A stretch of DNA of 64,000 nucleotides from Paenibacillus lautus NBRC 15380 (GCF_004000945.1 NZ_BIMF01000005.1:62001-126000); one strand, 5' to 3'; shown: positions 25,080 to 34,598, counted from the first letter of the stretch. Notes: generated by a model from the letters alone, not told the origin. Numbers and translations are program-made.

Positions 25080-26009
25080 TTATTGATTGAATGCTTCGGT
25101 CAGAACAGGAACGATCTGCGATTTGCGGGAAACCACACCTTTAAGAAGGGCCTTGTTCTCTGACAGAGACACATTATATGCTTTCTCAATAGCTTTGGAC
25201 TCTTTACCGAGTGCAAGAGCGATCGAATCGTTGTTCAGGATATCCGTCACAACGAAAACGAACAGGTCAAGATTTTTGTCGGCGATAATCGCTTGAATCG
25301 CATCTTCGAGTTCGGCTTGACGGGACAATACATCATTGGTATCGACCGCGTTAACCTGGGCGATTTCCACTTTGGCTCCGCCCATTTGGAATTCCTTGGC
25401 GTCCAGTGAGATCAATTGTGCGATGGTTTTGTCGCTCAGATCGGCACCTGCCTTGAGCATCTCCAATCCATACCTGTCCGCATCCACGCCAGCGATCTCA
25501 GCCAGCTCGCGAGCTGCTGCGATATCTTCGTCCGTGCAGGTTGGGGATTTGAACAACAGGGAGTCCGAGATGATGGCGGACAGCATCAGGCCAGCAATTT
25601 CTTTACGAACGGCCACACCTTTTTCCTTGTAGATCTTGTTCAGAATGGTAGCTGTGCAGCCGACAGGCTCAGCACGGTAGTATAACGGATGGCTTGTCTC
25701 AAAATTCGCGATGCGGTGATGGTCGATAACCTCAATCACGCGAACCTGATCAATGTCGCTTGCGCTTTGCTGACGCTCGTTATGGTCCACAAGAATAACG
25801 TCTTGCGCTTCGTTTGCAACCGTCTCAACGAAACGAGGTGCTTCTACCTTAAAGTAATCGAGCGCATATTGCGTTTCACCGTTAACGTCTCCAAGACGTA
25901 CAGGCTCGGCGGAAAGGCCGAGCTGGTTCTTCAAATCAGCATAAGCAATAGCAGAGCAGATCGTGTCCGTATCCGGATTTTTGTGTCCAAAAATTAATGT
26001 TTTAGCCAT
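25080..26009 (-). CDS. ppaC: Manganese-dependent inorganic pyrophosphatase
   Basis: A 309-residue family II pyrophosphatase of normal length. Metal ligands are visible: H9, D13 and D15 in [13 protein letters not shown], the Asp in VILVDHNE, and the DHH motif in [11 protein letters not shown]; the C-terminal SRKSQ binds substrate. It hydrolyses pyrophosphate in the cytosol to pull biosynthetic reactions. GAGAGGGG precedes the ATG. It is monocistronic with its own terminator. Confidence 0.96.
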   Translation of the reverse strand: MAKTLIFGHKNPDTDTICSAIAYADLKNQLGLSAEPVRLGDVNGETQYALDYFKVEAPRFVETVANEAQDVILVDHNERQQSASDIDQVRVIEVIDHHRIANFETSHPLYYRAEPVGCTATILNKIYKEKGVAVRKEIAGLMLSAIISDSLLFKSPTCTDEDIAAARELAEIAGVDADRYGLEMLKAGADLSDKTIAQLISLDAKEFQMGGAKVEIAQVNAVDTNDVLSRQAELEDAIQAIIADKNLDLFVFVVTDILNNDSIALALGKESKAIEKAYNVSLSENKALLKGVVSRKSQIVPVLTEAFNQ

Positions 26010-26134
26010 GTGTAATGCCCCTCTCGCAACAAGAATTTCATCGTTTATATCGATAAACAGATGATCACCTATCTGATTATATCGTTAAATTCTACTTATT
26101 CCAATTCCTTTACAGAGATTATTTTCTGGCTGTG

Positions 26135-27166
26135 TTATACCAGTACAATTTCCGGTTCCGGAACGAATCCAAAATGGTTGTTAATCGACTCCGAGATCAG
26201 ATTCATCAAGTACAGGATGTCCGTTGCTTTGGCATGCTTCTGGTTCAGAATCATGTTACCGTGATGCGGAGAGATGATCGCGCCGCCATATTCGGTTCCT
26301 TTCATATTCAGCTGATCCACAAGCGAGCCGACGGCTACCCCATAATCATAATTATTTTTGAATACGGAACCGCAGGACGGGTAATCGAAATGGCGTTTAC
26401 TCGTCCGGTACTTGATGATATCAAGCATCGACTGCGGCGTCTCAATTCCCCTTCCTGCCAACGCGTGTACCTCACCCAGGAAGAATGAGAAAAAGGACGG
26501 CAATGATGATGGATGGCTGCCGCGAGTTTTCCACTCCGTAAGCAGCTCGGACGTCATGCTGATCTGCTCCTCCGAGCTGACCGGAATATTGAGATCGGCC
26601 CCTACGATGATCCAAGGGTGCTGCTGGAAGATGGATTGCTTGTATGCAAATAAACAGTCCGCCACGGTAATGGACTGTACCTTTAAGCTCGAATCCATCG
26701 TATCAATATAATAAACGGTATCCAGAATATCGCAGATTTGGCGCGCATTATATTTGGCGTTCATATAGATGCCGGCCCCTACGCATCCAGGCAGCAAAAA
26801 AGTAAAGTCGAGCAAATCCGTTCCGCCCATTAAACCCATTAAGGACAGCAAAGACATCGGCGCGCCGGATGAAACGTACCATTTATCTCCCGACACCCGC
26901 AGCTCTACCAGGTTTTTGAGCGATATAAACACCAGATCATGCTTCGGTTCATCCGGGAACAGGATATTGGAGCCCATTCCAAAGATGTACCATGGCATCC
27001 CGCGTTTCCTGCAGTCCTGCAGGAGATCCGCCAGATCATTTGCCGTTTCAGGCATGGCCAGATAATTGGCTGAACCGCCGATCCCATACGTCGAAAAAGC
27101 AGACAGCTCCACATTGCGCTTGCACAATCGGTCGATAGCAGATGTATGTAAAGTCATCGTAGACAT
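26135..27166 (-). CDS. murB: UDP-N-acetylenolpyruvoylglucosamine reductase (MurB-like)
   Basis: A 343-residue protein. The FAD-binding domain has FSTYGIGGSANYLAMPET and IFGMGSNILFPDEP; the C-terminal domain has YPSCGSVFKNNYDYGVAVGS with the catalytic Ser, and ends PEPEIVLV with the conserved Glu. It would reduce enolpyruvyl-UDP-GlcNAc to UDP-MurNAc for cell wall synthesis. It lies outside any cell-division or wall gene cluster here and is more divergent than a typical MurB in the middle (residues 190-240), so it could be a second, specialised copy. Confidence 0.85.
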   Translation of the reverse strand: MSTMTLHTSAIDRLCKRNVELSAFSTYGIGGSANYLAMPETANDLADLLQDCRKRGMPWYIFGMGSNILFPDEPKHDLVFISLKNLVELRVSGDKWYVSSGAPMSLLSLMGLMGGTDLLDFTFLLPGCVGAGIYMNAKYNARQICDILDTVYYIDTMDSSLKVQSITVADCLFAYKQSIFQQHPWIIVGADLNIPVSSEEQISMTSELLTEWKTRGSHPSSLPSFFSFFLGEVHALAGRGIETPQSMLDIIKYRTSKRHFDYPSCGSVFKNNYDYGVAVGSLVDQLNMKGTEYGGAIISPHHGNMILNQKHAKATDILYLMNLISESINNHFGFVPEPEIVLV

Positions 27167-27282
27167 GTCACTCCCTATTCTTCACATTAGGCATAACAAT
27201 CCTTACTAAATGTGGGGATGTTACATCATTATGATCCAACTGCTTAGGTGGTGTCAATCTGGGGCGGAATCCTGGCTAAATA

Positions 27283-27330
27283 GCAAAAAATCCCTGGATT
27301 ACAGCCCGTAGACCGTAACCAAGGGATTCA
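27283..27330 (-). terminator. Terminator of sigma factor gene
   Basis: AATCCCT and AGGGATT form the outer stem; six T residues follow on the minus strand. Confidence 0.7.
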
Positions 27331-27359
27331 TTCATAATCACTTTATTCGTGCCCAGGAT

Positions 27360-28310
27360 TTATTCAAGGAAATCCTTGAGACGTTTGCTGCGGCTCGGAT
27401 GACGCAATTTACGAAGCGCCTTCGCCTCAATCTGCCGAATACGTTCACGCGTAACGCCGAACACCTGCCCTACTTCCTCCAGAGTTCGGGTCCGTCCATC
27501 CTCAAGTCCAAAGCGCAGCCGGAGCACATTCTCTTCACGCTCGGTGAGCGTATCGAGCACTTCCTCCAGCTGTTCCTTCAGCAGCTCAAACGCCGCGGCA
27601 TCTGCCGGTGCCAATGCGTCCTGATCCTCAATGAAATCACCCAGGTTGGAGTCGCTTTCCTCGCCGACCGGCGTTTCTAGGGACACAGGTTCTTGGGATA
27701 CCTTCTGGATCTCACGTACTTTTTCCGGCGTGATATCCATCTCTTTACCGATTTCTTCCGGTGTCGGTTCGCGCCCCAGCTCCTGAAGGAGCTGCCTGGA
27801 GACACGGACGAGCTTATTAATCGTCTCTACCATATGCACCGGGATCCGGATGGTTCTTGCTTGGTCAGCGATCGAGCGGGTTATCGCCTGACGAATCCAC
27901 CAAGTGGCATACGTACTAAACTTAAAGCCTTTGGAGTAGTCGAACTTCTCCACCGCTTTGATCAGGCCCATATTGCCTTCCTGTATCAGATCAAGGAACT
28001 GCATTCCCCGACCAGCATAGCGTCTTGCTATACTTACAACGAGACGAAGATTCGCTTCGGCCAAACGGCGTTTCGCTTCTTCATCTCCCTCCTCTATTCG
28101 TTTGGACAGTTCCACTTCTTCATCGGCTGTAAGGAGGGGAACACGACCGATTTCTTTCAGGTACATGCGAACCGGATCGCTAATCTTGATGCCTGGTGGA
28201 AGTGAGAGATCGTCATGAACCGAAAAATCCTCTGTCGGAGAATTAGCCGCTTTCTCTGTATCCGTAACCTCTCGTTCCAATGCAAAATCCGCACTTTGAC
28301 GGTTCTCCAT
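27360..28310 (-). CDS. RpoD-type sigma-70 factor lacking region 1.1
   Basis: A 316-residue protein. ATG 28310 has AGGGGGG six bases upstream and is preferred to the in-frame start at 28337. It has region 1.2 ([16 protein letters not shown]), region 2 ([60 protein letters not shown]), region 3 and region 4.2 ([20 protein letters not shown]). Regions 2.4 and 4.2 look able to read ordinary TTGACA/TATAAT promoters. It lacks the acidic region 1.1 and is not beside dnaG, so it is probably an alternative housekeeping-like (group 2) sigma factor rather than the primary one. It has its own promoter (28399-28427) and a dyad in the leader. Confidence 0.9.
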   Translation of the reverse strand: MENRQSADFALEREVTDTEKAANSPTEDFSVHDDLSLPPGIKISDPVRMYLKEIGRVPLLTADEEVELSKRIEEGDEEAKRRLAEANLRLVVSIARRYAGRGMQFLDLIQEGNMGLIKAVEKFDYSKGFKFSTYATWWIRQAITRSIADQARTIRIPVHMVETINKLVRVSRQLLQELGREPTPEEIGKEMDITPEKVREIQKVSQEPVSLETPVGEESDSNLGDFIEDQDALAPADAAAFELLKEQLEEVLDTLTEREENVLRLRFGLEDGRTRTLEEVGQVFGVTRERIRQIEAKALRKLRHPSRSKRLKDFLE

Positions 28311-28343
28311 TCTATGCCCCCCTGTTGACAATCCCATATTTTC

Positions 28344-28358
28344 ATGCTAATCTAGCAT
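28344..28358. promoter_or_regulatory. Inverted repeat in the sigma gene leader
   Basis: ATGCTA-ATC-TAGCAT. A related half site (ATTCTAGCAT at 28399-28408) overlaps the -10 of the promoter, so one protein could bind both. Confidence 0.4.
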
Positions 28359-28398
28359 TAGGTTATTATGACATTAAGCCAATAGTTATTTATCCTTC

Positions 28399-28427
28399 AT
28401 TCTAGCATATTTTTCACACTATATCAA
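28399..28427 (-). promoter_or_regulatory. Promoter of the sigma factor gene
   Basis: On the minus strand TTGATA (28427-28422), 17-bp spacer, TAGAAT (28404-28399). Confidence 0.6.
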
Positions 28428-28452
28428 CTTCTAATATATTCTAGTTCATTTC

Positions 28453-28482
28453 ACCCGATCTCACCCTGAGACCGGGTTTTTT
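28453..28482 (+). terminator. Orphan plus-strand terminator hairpin
   Basis: ACCCG-A-TCTCA, loop CCC, TGAGA-C-CGGGT, then six T residues on the plus strand. No plus-strand gene is upstream for several kilobases; both flanking genes are on the minus strand. Confidence 0.6.
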
Positions 28483-28567
28483 ATGTTCCAAATCTGCCTT
28501 AGGGAACTAGTCATTGCCTCTTCGCGAACAAGTACAAGTCCATCCTCTTACAATATATATGCTACGT

Positions 28568-29911
28568 TTATTTAAGCTGATCTAGTACAGCTTTCGTGTT
28601 CTGATTCAGCGGTTTCACATCGGGAGCCTTCACGGGCTCATCGCTCAGCTGATATTTGTGCTTGAGTTCAAGCGTTGCCCTCACCCGGTCATTCAGCATC
28701 TCTTCCGGGATCACGCCGCTATGGGCAGCCTCGGTCAATGCCTGAATGACGGCTTCCTCCAATGCATATTCATGTCCGATCAGAATCATGTTGCTCCCTG
28801 CGACAACGGACTTCACGGAAGCCTCTCCTACGTCCGTACTGCCGGAAATAGCCCCCATTGTCATATCATCCGTGATAACGACACCCTTAAACCCCATATC
28901 TTCCCTTAACAAATCATTTATCACGGGTTTCGAATAGGAGGATGGCGTATCCGGATCGATGCTCTTCATCAGCAGATGCGCAACCATAACCACATCGGCC
29001 CCTTCATCAATCGCTTGTTGAAACGGTACCAGCTCCAATTCATGCAGACGCTTCAGATCATGATTAACAACGGGCAGACCGAGATGGGAATCGACCGAAG
29101 TATCGCCATGCCCTGGAAAATGCTTCACTACAGGTACGACGCCATGCTCCTGTATCCCCTTCATGGAGGCAATCCCCTGCGCGCTTACGGTTTCTGCTGT
29201 ATTGCCAAAGGATCGATCGCCGATGACCGGATTGTTCGGGTTGCTATTAATGTCCAGCACCGGGGCGAATACCATGTTGAGCCCGAGTCCCGCTACCTTC
29301 TGCGCGATAAGACCGCCAACACGCTTCGTCAGCGCAAGATCCCCCTTGCTTCCGACTTTGCCGCTTGACGGCAGCTTCACATACTCATCGGGAAAACGCG
29401 TAACCCGTCCGCCCTCCTCGTCTATACTCAGCCACAGGGGCACCGGATTCGCTTCATTCGCTTCCTTCAGATCGTTGAACAGCTTTACTGACTGCTGGAC
29501 GCTCTCGATATTATCCTTAAAAAAGATAAATCCGCCGACATGGTAATCCTCCAGCAATCTGCGCGAGGTATCATCCAGGGCAGTCCCTTCGATTCCAACC
29601 AGCACCAGTTGTCCGATCTTCTCCTTGACGGTCATGCTATTCAAAAGCTCGGCTACCGCATCATCCGTCTCGTTCTCAGGCAGATTCCCTTCCTCGCCTT
29701 CGTTGTCCGTGCTGCCTGATGGAGGCGGTGTCCCGTCTTCATCTTCTGGAGATGGAGTCTGCGGCTCCTGCACTTGCCCGGGCGGCGAAGCTCCTGATCC
29801 GTTATCTCCGGGGTTGCCCGGTTCGGCTCCGTCCCGACAACCTGCCACAGCCAACAGCAAGATGACAACCAACATCGTTAAGCACATCCATTTTGTCGTA
29901 CGCTTCAGCAT
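28568..29911 (-). CDS. GH3 beta-N-acetylhexosaminidase lipoprotein (NagZ-like)
   Basis: A 447-residue protein starting at ATG 29911 after GGAAGG. Signal peptide with lipobox AVAGC near residue 24, then a Pro/Ser/Glu-rich linker of about 60 residues, then the catalytic domain (SMTVKEKIGQLVLVG to the end). The NagZ loop KHFPGHGDTSVDSHLGLP carries the Asp/His acid/base dyad, and the nucleophile Asp is in VVITDDMTMGAI. It should release GlcNAc from muropeptides outside the cell, as in Bacillus NagZ, supporting wall recycling. No N-acetylmuramidase partner gene adjoins. Confidence 0.92.
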   Translation of the reverse strand: MLKRTTKWMCLTMLVVILLLAVAGCRDGAEPGNPGDNGSGASPPGQVQEPQTPSPEDEDGTPPPSGSTDNEGEEGNLPENETDDAVAELLNSMTVKEKIGQLVLVGIEGTALDDTSRRLLEDYHVGGFIFFKDNIESVQQSVKLFNDLKEANEANPVPLWLSIDEEGGRVTRFPDEYVKLPSSGKVGSKGDLALTKRVGGLIAQKVAGLGLNMVFAPVLDINSNPNNPVIGDRSFGNTAETVSAQGIASMKGIQEHGVVPVVKHFPGHGDTSVDSHLGLPVVNHDLKRLHELELVPFQQAIDEGADVVMVAHLLMKSIDPDTPSSYSKPVINDLLREDMGFKGVVITDDMTMGAISGSTDVGEASVKSVVAGSNMILIGHEYALEEAVIQALTEAAHSGVIPEEMLNDRVRATLELKHKYQLSDEPVKAPDVKPLNQNTKAVLDQLK

Positions 29912-30060
29912 TGTCACCTTCCTTCAAATTCACACTACTATATTCGTCCTCTGTTCCACAGAGTCCTTCCATCATAACATGATTTCCTTACAGCCCAAAC
30001 CAGCTGAAGCTGCCCGGCCAAGAAGAAGCAATAGCCGCATCGACAGCGGCCCTTGCTCGC

Positions 30061-30216
30061 CTATTTAAGCAATCCGAGCTTACGGGCTTGCTCCTCTGTT
30101 AATATAAACTGCTCCGTCTCCCACACTTCATCCTCATCCGTTCTTCCGAACATCAGCATAATATCATCCCATATATTCTTTTGCATCGCCTCAGCTTGCG
30201 TGATAATCACCTTCAT
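30061..30216 (-). CDS. Small conserved protein, 51 residues
   Basis: The ATG at 30216 is preferred because GGAAGG lies eight bases upstream; a longer frame to 30294 has no ribosome binding site. Sequence runs MKVIITQAEAMQKNIWDDIM to LTEEQARKLGLLK, acidic in the middle (GRTDEDEVWETEQF). It looks like a cytosolic alpha/beta mini-protein with no membrane segment. I do not recognise the family. It lies about 80 bases before the DegV terminator. Confidence 0.6.
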   Translation of the reverse strand: MKVIITQAEAMQKNIWDDIMLMFGRTDEDEVWETEQFILTEEQARKLGLLK

Positions 30217-30296
30217 GTTAGCATCCTTCCTTTCCTTGGAATCATCTCCTACTACATATACAACCATCCAAGGTCGTATAGAATCGATAAACAAGC

Positions 30297-30322
30297 AAAA
30301 GCCTGCAGATAGTATCTGCAGG
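30297..30322 (-). terminator. Terminator of degV
   Basis: GCCTGCAGAT, loop of three, ATCTGCAGGC, then TTTT on the minus strand; ten-bp perfect stem. Confidence 0.8.
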
Positions 30323-30339
30323 CAGGATCTGTACTATAA

Positions 30340-31200
30340 CTAGGAATAAGCAGGATGATATTTAATCCACGACATAGCAATGGTCCCTTCGCCGGCATGA
30401 ATGCCCGCAACAGGAATAAAAGTCATGATTTCGGTTTTTAACGCCGGGTGGGCCCCGCTGATCTCCTTCTGGATTTCTTCGGCAACTTCTACGTTGTTTG
30501 CGTGCATGATGCAGACCTTTTTAATTTTCTGTAAATCCAGTTTCATAAGTTCCAGCATTCTCTGCTTGGCCTTCTTGAACGTCCGGATCTTCTCTTCCAC
30601 AATGACCTTGCCTTCATCAAAACGCAGCAGCAGATGAATGCGGAGCAGGTTGCTGAGAAGAAGCTGGGTGCCGGATACCCGGCCGCTGCTGTGAAGCCGG
30701 TGCAGGCTTGCTGGAATAAGGTAGAACGACATGTTTTGCACCATGGACTGGATTTTATCTTTTATTATCTGCACGGTATCCCCTTGGCTATGCCAGTGTA
30801 TCCCGGACATGATCATTTCGCGTACCGGAAACGCTCCCGCTTGAGAATCGATGCCAACCACGGGTACCTCGGCAATCTCTGCCGCCTGCATAGAAGAATT
30901 CAATGTTCCACTGAGCTCGGATGAACAGTGAATGGCGATAATATCATCATACTTCACTTTCAGGGATTCATATAATTCGATGAATTCACCGATCGGAGGC
31001 TGTGAACTGCTGACTTTCGGTTCATCTTTCATTCTTTCATAAAAGGCCTCTGCCGAAATGTCAATTCCTTCCCTGTACGCCTCCTGTCCAAGTATCAACC
31101 TCAAAGGTACAATATAAATATGATTTTCCTTGGCGAATTCAGGATCGATCGTACTCGTGCTGTCGGTTACCCATGCTATGGATCTCATTATCGTGTTCAC
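30340..31200 (-). CDS. DegV family fatty-acid-binding protein
   Basis: A 286-residue protein; start is GTG 31200 or ATG 31188 (MRSIAWVTDSTSTI), neither with a strong ribosome binding site. Family features: AWVTDSTSTIDPEFAKEN at the N terminus, SSQPPIGEFIELYESL, and the fatty-acid tunnel region HCSSELSGTLNSSMQAAEIA. DegV/FakB proteins present bound fatty acids to the kinase FakA for phospholipid synthesis. It is monocistronic. Confidence 0.9.
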   Translation of the reverse strand: MNTIMRSIAWVTDSTSTIDPEFAKENHIYIVPLRLILGQEAYREGIDISAEAFYERMKDEPKVSSSQPPIGEFIELYESLKVKYDDIIAIHCSSELSGTLNSSMQAAEIAEVPVVGIDSQAGAFPVREMIMSGIHWHSQGDTVQIIKDKIQSMVQNMSFYLIPASLHRLHSSGRVSGTQLLLSNLLRIHLLLRFDEGKVIVEEKIRTFKKAKQRMLELMKLDLQKIKKVCIMHANNVEVAEEIQKEISGAHPALKTEIMTFIPVAGIHAGEGTIAMSWIKYHPAYS

Positions 31201-31338
31201 GTCTCGCTTTCGTGTAGTAAAAAGTAGGAAAGGAAGCGATTTAAGCCGCTAAATTCATCATATCTTACCCTTACAGCGCTTTGCAAACGAAAGGAACGTG
31301 ATTTCATATCCTACACATAGGTTCGCCACACAAAAGCC

Positions 31339-31692
31339 TTATTTTCTCTCTGCGTTATACCCCTTCTCTCCAAAAGGTTCCAGCTGTTCAATCCAATAGG
31401 CTTCCCGTTTGCTGACCGCATCCTTCAGATCATAGAACGGATCTTGCTTCGGCTCCATGGTCTCTAGAATCTCAAAGACAAACGCATCCTCGCCATACTC
31501 ATTCCATTCCCGCTGGAGCGTCTTATTGTAGCTTGTTCCCATCTGCAGCTCGAATCGTTTGCCGTTCATGGTCTTCAAGTTATTCGTTCCGGCAACAAAT
31601 ACTTTGCCGTTCTTTGTGTTTCGAATTTGATACACGCCTGCTTCAATCTTGATTTCCTTATACATTTGATTTAATTCCTGTCTGCGATTCAT
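31339..31692 (-). CDS. GIY-YIG nuclease family protein
   Basis: A 117-residue single-domain protein with AGGAGG ten bases from the ATG. The motif is GVYQIRNTKNGKVFVAGTNN (GVY plus a divergent VFVAG in place of YIG), followed by LQREWNEYGEDAFVFEILET and REAYWIEQL with the metal-binding Glu region. Stand-alone GIY-YIG proteins of this size are common in Bacillales; whether it cuts DNA is unknown. It follows the DUF2087 regulator gene by 27 bp on the same strand, so the two may form an operon. Confidence 0.85.
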   Translation of the reverse strand: MNRRQELNQMYKEIKIEAGVYQIRNTKNGKVFVAGTNNLKTMNGKRFELQMGTSYNKTLQREWNEYGEDAFVFEILETMEPKQDPFYDLKDAVSKREAYWIEQLEPFGEKGYNAERK

Positions 31693-31719
31693 GGCGTTAA
31701 ATCCTCCTAATCTTAGCGT

Positions 31720-32487
31720 TTAAGTCGTTAACCAGTACTGGCTTCCATCGTCCTTGCGATCCAAAAAACCATATTCAATCAAATATCGGCGAATCGTCAC
31801 ATAATCGGGATGGTCCCTCCCGATCGTATCGTTGATTTCTTGTTCTGTATACTTGACACCCGGTCTAAAACGAGCCGCGATTTCTCGCAAAACGACGTAT
31901 TTCTGCTTCTCCTTGAGCTTAAATGTCTTCAGCGGACCATCGGTCCCTTCGGGAAATACCTTGGCCAGGATTGCTCGCCTTTCTTCTTCCGTAACATTGT
32001 AGCGCTCATCCACCATCTTGGCCTGCTTGGGAATCTCAACAAATGCCGGTGCGTGGTCATCCTTTTCCTTCAGCAGCTCCATTAAAGTCAGCAGCACCTT
32101 GGACTGTCTTTCCTTCTCCTTCAAGGCAAACCGGTGATTGCGAATCGTCGATGCGCTGCCTATGCCGAGCTCCTGTTGAACCTCTTTATCGTTCATGCCT
32201 TGATAGAAGAGCTGCAGCAACCGATTCTGATGCTCGGTCAGTCCAGTCAGCTTCTTATCGAGCCCCGACAGATACTGAAACACCGAACCATGCTCCCGGC
32301 GGATATGAACAATCATGTATCGTTCTGACTCATATAACACATCTTGGTCCGGGTAGATGATCCCTTTCTCGATCGTCTTGCCGCACAGGAGGCATACCCA
32401 CACGGGGCCTTCATCGATATAGCCTTGTTTAAGTTCATCTATAGAAGCATTCCAGAAACGCTCGTTCGGATCCAATGCAAACACCAC
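31720..32487 (-). CDS. DUF2087 transcriptional regulator with zinc-finger-like N terminus
   Basis: A 255-residue protein starting at GTG 32487 (weak ribosome binding site). Residues 30-68 hold a C2H2-like pattern (CLLCGKTI, then HIRREHG). Residues 80-125 contain a LuxR-type helix-turn-helix (LTEHQNRLLQLFYQGMNDKE then SASTIRNHRF). The C terminus (about 180-255) is the DUF2087 domain: FKLKEKQKYVVLREIAARF, then TIGRDHPDYVTIRRYLIEYG and a GFLDRKDDG end. It is probably a DNA-binding regulator, possibly with zinc. It is cotranscribed with the GIY-YIG gene. Confidence 0.85.
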   Translation of the reverse strand: MVFALDPNERFWNASIDELKQGYIDEGPVWVCLLCGKTIEKGIIYPDQDVLYESERYMIVHIRREHGSVFQYLSGLDKKLTGLTEHQNRLLQLFYQGMNDKEVQQELGIGSASTIRNHRFALKEKERQSKVLLTLMELLKEKDDHAPAFVEIPKQAKMVDERYNVTEEERRAILAKVFPEGTDGPLKTFKLKEKQKYVVLREIAARFRPGVKYTEQEINDTIGRDHPDYVTIRRYLIEYGFLDRKDDGSQYWLTT

Positions 32488-32632
32488 TTTTCAATTAGTT
32501 ATTTATATAGACATTTTATATTTTTGTCTATAACATGTCAATCGTGCTCCACTTCGATATAATATTTCTTCCTCCCTTCTGTGGAACCTGCTAGAATAGA
32601 GGTTGCTGCTGTAAAATTTAGGGGGTATCATC

Positions 32633-33931
32633 ATGAGTTTCATCCAACAGTCGGCAAAAGAAATGCGTTCTTGGCCGCGTAACATCAAGCTTTTTTTTCT
32701 AGCTAACGTGCTGTATCAGATCGGTACCGGCATGTTTAGCGTGCTCTACAATTTATACATACAAGGCCTTGGGTATAATGACTCCATGAATGGAACAGTG
32801 GTCAGTATTCAATCCCTGGCAACGGCATTGATGTTCATTCCGATCGGCCTGATCGGAGACCGTGGCAGCCGCAAACGAATCCTCGTCCTTGGGGCGTTGT
32901 TAAGCGGTGCAGGACTGATCGCCCGCGCTTTTCTGGAAAGCGAGTTCAGCTTGCTTGGTCTTGCGATATATACCGGTCTGTTCGCATCCTTCTTTCAGGT
33001 GCTGGCGATCCCCTTCTTGGCGGAAAACACGGCGAAATCGGCTCGCATGCGGATCTTTAGCATCCACGCCTCGCTTGTTCTTGCTTCTCAAGTGCTCGGA
33101 AGCATGGGAGGCGGATTTTTGGCGGATGCCCTGCAGGCCGTTGGTATGAACAAGGTCGGCAGCTTGAAAACCGCGCTTTTCATAGGCGGCCTGGCAACCT
33201 TTGCGGCGTTTATCCCGCTCTTGTTCACAACCGATCAGAAGGCCGAGGAGATTCAGGCACTGGATGCACCGTCTACGGCTCATCAACCAGCTCAGGCAGG
33301 AGGAGCTGTTAACACCTCCGGTTTGGGGGATTACAAAGTCATCGGTCAGTTCGCGCTCGCCCAATTGTTAATCGGCCTGGGCTCAGGGCTTGTCGTGCCT
33401 TATTTGAATTTATATTTTACCAACCGCTTCTCGGTATCGTTATCGGCGGTCGGCATTCTGATATCACTCGGACAAGTCATGACGATTGTATCGATGCTGA
33501 TCGGACCAACGCTGGTGAATCGAGTGGGAGCCGTCAGGGCCGTGGTGCTCTTTCAAGTGCTATCCTTGCCCTTCCTGCTGTTAACCGGGTTCACGAACGT
33601 ACTCCTCATTGCATCGGTCGGCTTCCTGTTCCGCCAAGCCCTGATGAATGCCGCCAATCCGATACAATCCTCTATTCTGATCGACCGCGTACCGGATCAC
33701 CGAAGAGGAATCGCCAATTCCGTCACGCAAACAGCCTTCATGCTAGGCTGGGCCACCATGGGACCCGTACAATCTAAACTCGTCACCACTTACGGCAACT
33801 ATTGGGGATATGCGATCACATTTTGTATTACCGGAACGCTATATGTTGTATCTTCGTTTCTATACTACCGAATGTTCCGTGAGCGCAGAGGCAGCAGTCT
33901 CTCCTCCTCTGAAACCGCCGCTACTCTCTAG
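32633..33931 (+). CDS. MFS transporter
   Basis: A 432-residue protein with about 12 membrane segments. N-terminal NIKLFFLANVLYQIGTGMFS, and the loop motif GLIGDRGSRKRILVLG of the family. A long hydrophilic central loop (about residues 205-235) separates the two halves. Promoter-like TATAAT at 32560 and AGGGGGT before the ATG. Its stop codon overlaps the convergent DUF4166 gene by 11 bp, so the two genes share their 3' ends without a terminator. Drug or metabolite efflux is likely, with no specific substrate visible. Confidence 0.83.
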   Translation: MSFIQQSAKEMRSWPRNIKLFFLANVLYQIGTGMFSVLYNLYIQGLGYNDSMNGTVVSIQSLATALMFIPIGLIGDRGSRKRILVLGALLSGAGLIARAFLESEFSLLGLAIYTGLFASFFQVLAIPFLAENTAKSARMRIFSIHASLVLASQVLGSMGGGFLADALQAVGMNKVGSLKTALFIGGLATFAAFIPLLFTTDQKAEEIQALDAPSTAHQPAQAGGAVNTSGLGDYKVIGQFALAQLLIGLGSGLVVPYLNLYFTNRFSVSLSAVGILISLGQVMTIVSMLIGPTLVNRVGAVRAVVLFQVLSLPFLLLTGFTNVLLIASVGFLFRQALMNAANPIQSSILIDRVPDHRRGIANSVTQTAFMLGWATMGPVQSKLVTTYGNYWGYAITFCITGTLYVVSSFLYYRMFRERRGSSLSSSETAATL

Positions 33932-34598
33932 CCTCAACCCGCAGTGGTTTCACATGGAGCGGAACAGCTCCATCAGCTACGGCAATGGTCCGGGCCTGAA
34001 AGCTTCCCTTATACCGGAAGACAGGCCCCAATATCGGATTGTCTACCTCAACGGATATCCGGTATTGTTGTTTCCCGTCATCATACCATTCGTTTACATC
34101 GGCTGTTCCGGTGAACCACCGGGGAAATCGAAACTGCAAAAGCCCCTCATAAAACCTCTGCTCCCCCGATTGAATGCGAATTCCGCCGTTAGCCCCTGTG
34201 GCTATCCGGAGATCGACCGCCAAGTGCTGTTTATTCCCTAAATAATCCACGACTCGGCTGCGCTGCGTACTATAGATCATCGTGGCATCAAACCGCCTTT
34301 GGACACCCGGAAAATCAAAGCTGCGGCACCACGTCACCGTTTCTCTTCCCCATTCATCCCGATACGCATAGTTCTCGATCCGAAACGGAATCCCTTTTCC
34401 GCGATTCGGAAACATAATATGCCGCTTCGTGCCTATATACAGAGGCAGCGCGGCCCAAGGCGCGTACCAGATCTCTTCCATAATGCCTTCGCCAATCGAA
34501 GCGATATGATCCTTGCTGTCAAACCCGAACCGCTCCCGAATTTTGGGATGGAGCATTTGAAATTGCAAGCCCAGCGCTTGTTCATAGATCGAGGTCAT
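33921..34598 (-). CDS. DUF4166 domain protein
   Basis: A 225-residue protein starting at ATG 34598 (MTSIYEQALGLQFQMLHPKI). The DUF4166 fold is recognisable from MEEIWYAPWAALPLYIGTKR, then YRDEWGRETVTWCRSFDFPG and GDLRIATG-like strands to the end. No signal peptide or membrane segment is seen. Its start overlaps the end of the upstream SRPBCC/membrane gene by 17 bp, so the two are translationally coupled and probably work together. The function of DUF4166 is unknown; it often follows DoxX-like or dehydrogenase genes. Confidence 0.8.
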   Translation of the reverse strand: MTSIYEQALGLQFQMLHPKIRERFGFDSKDHIASIGEGIMEEIWYAPWAALPLYIGTKRHIMFPNRGKGIPFRIENYAYRDEWGRETVTWCRSFDFPGVQRRFDATMIYSTQRSRVVDYLGNKQHLAVDLRIATGANGGIRIQSGEQRFYEGLLQFRFPRWFTGTADVNEWYDDGKQQYRISVEVDNPILGPVFRYKGSFQARTIAVADGAVPLHVKPLRVEARE

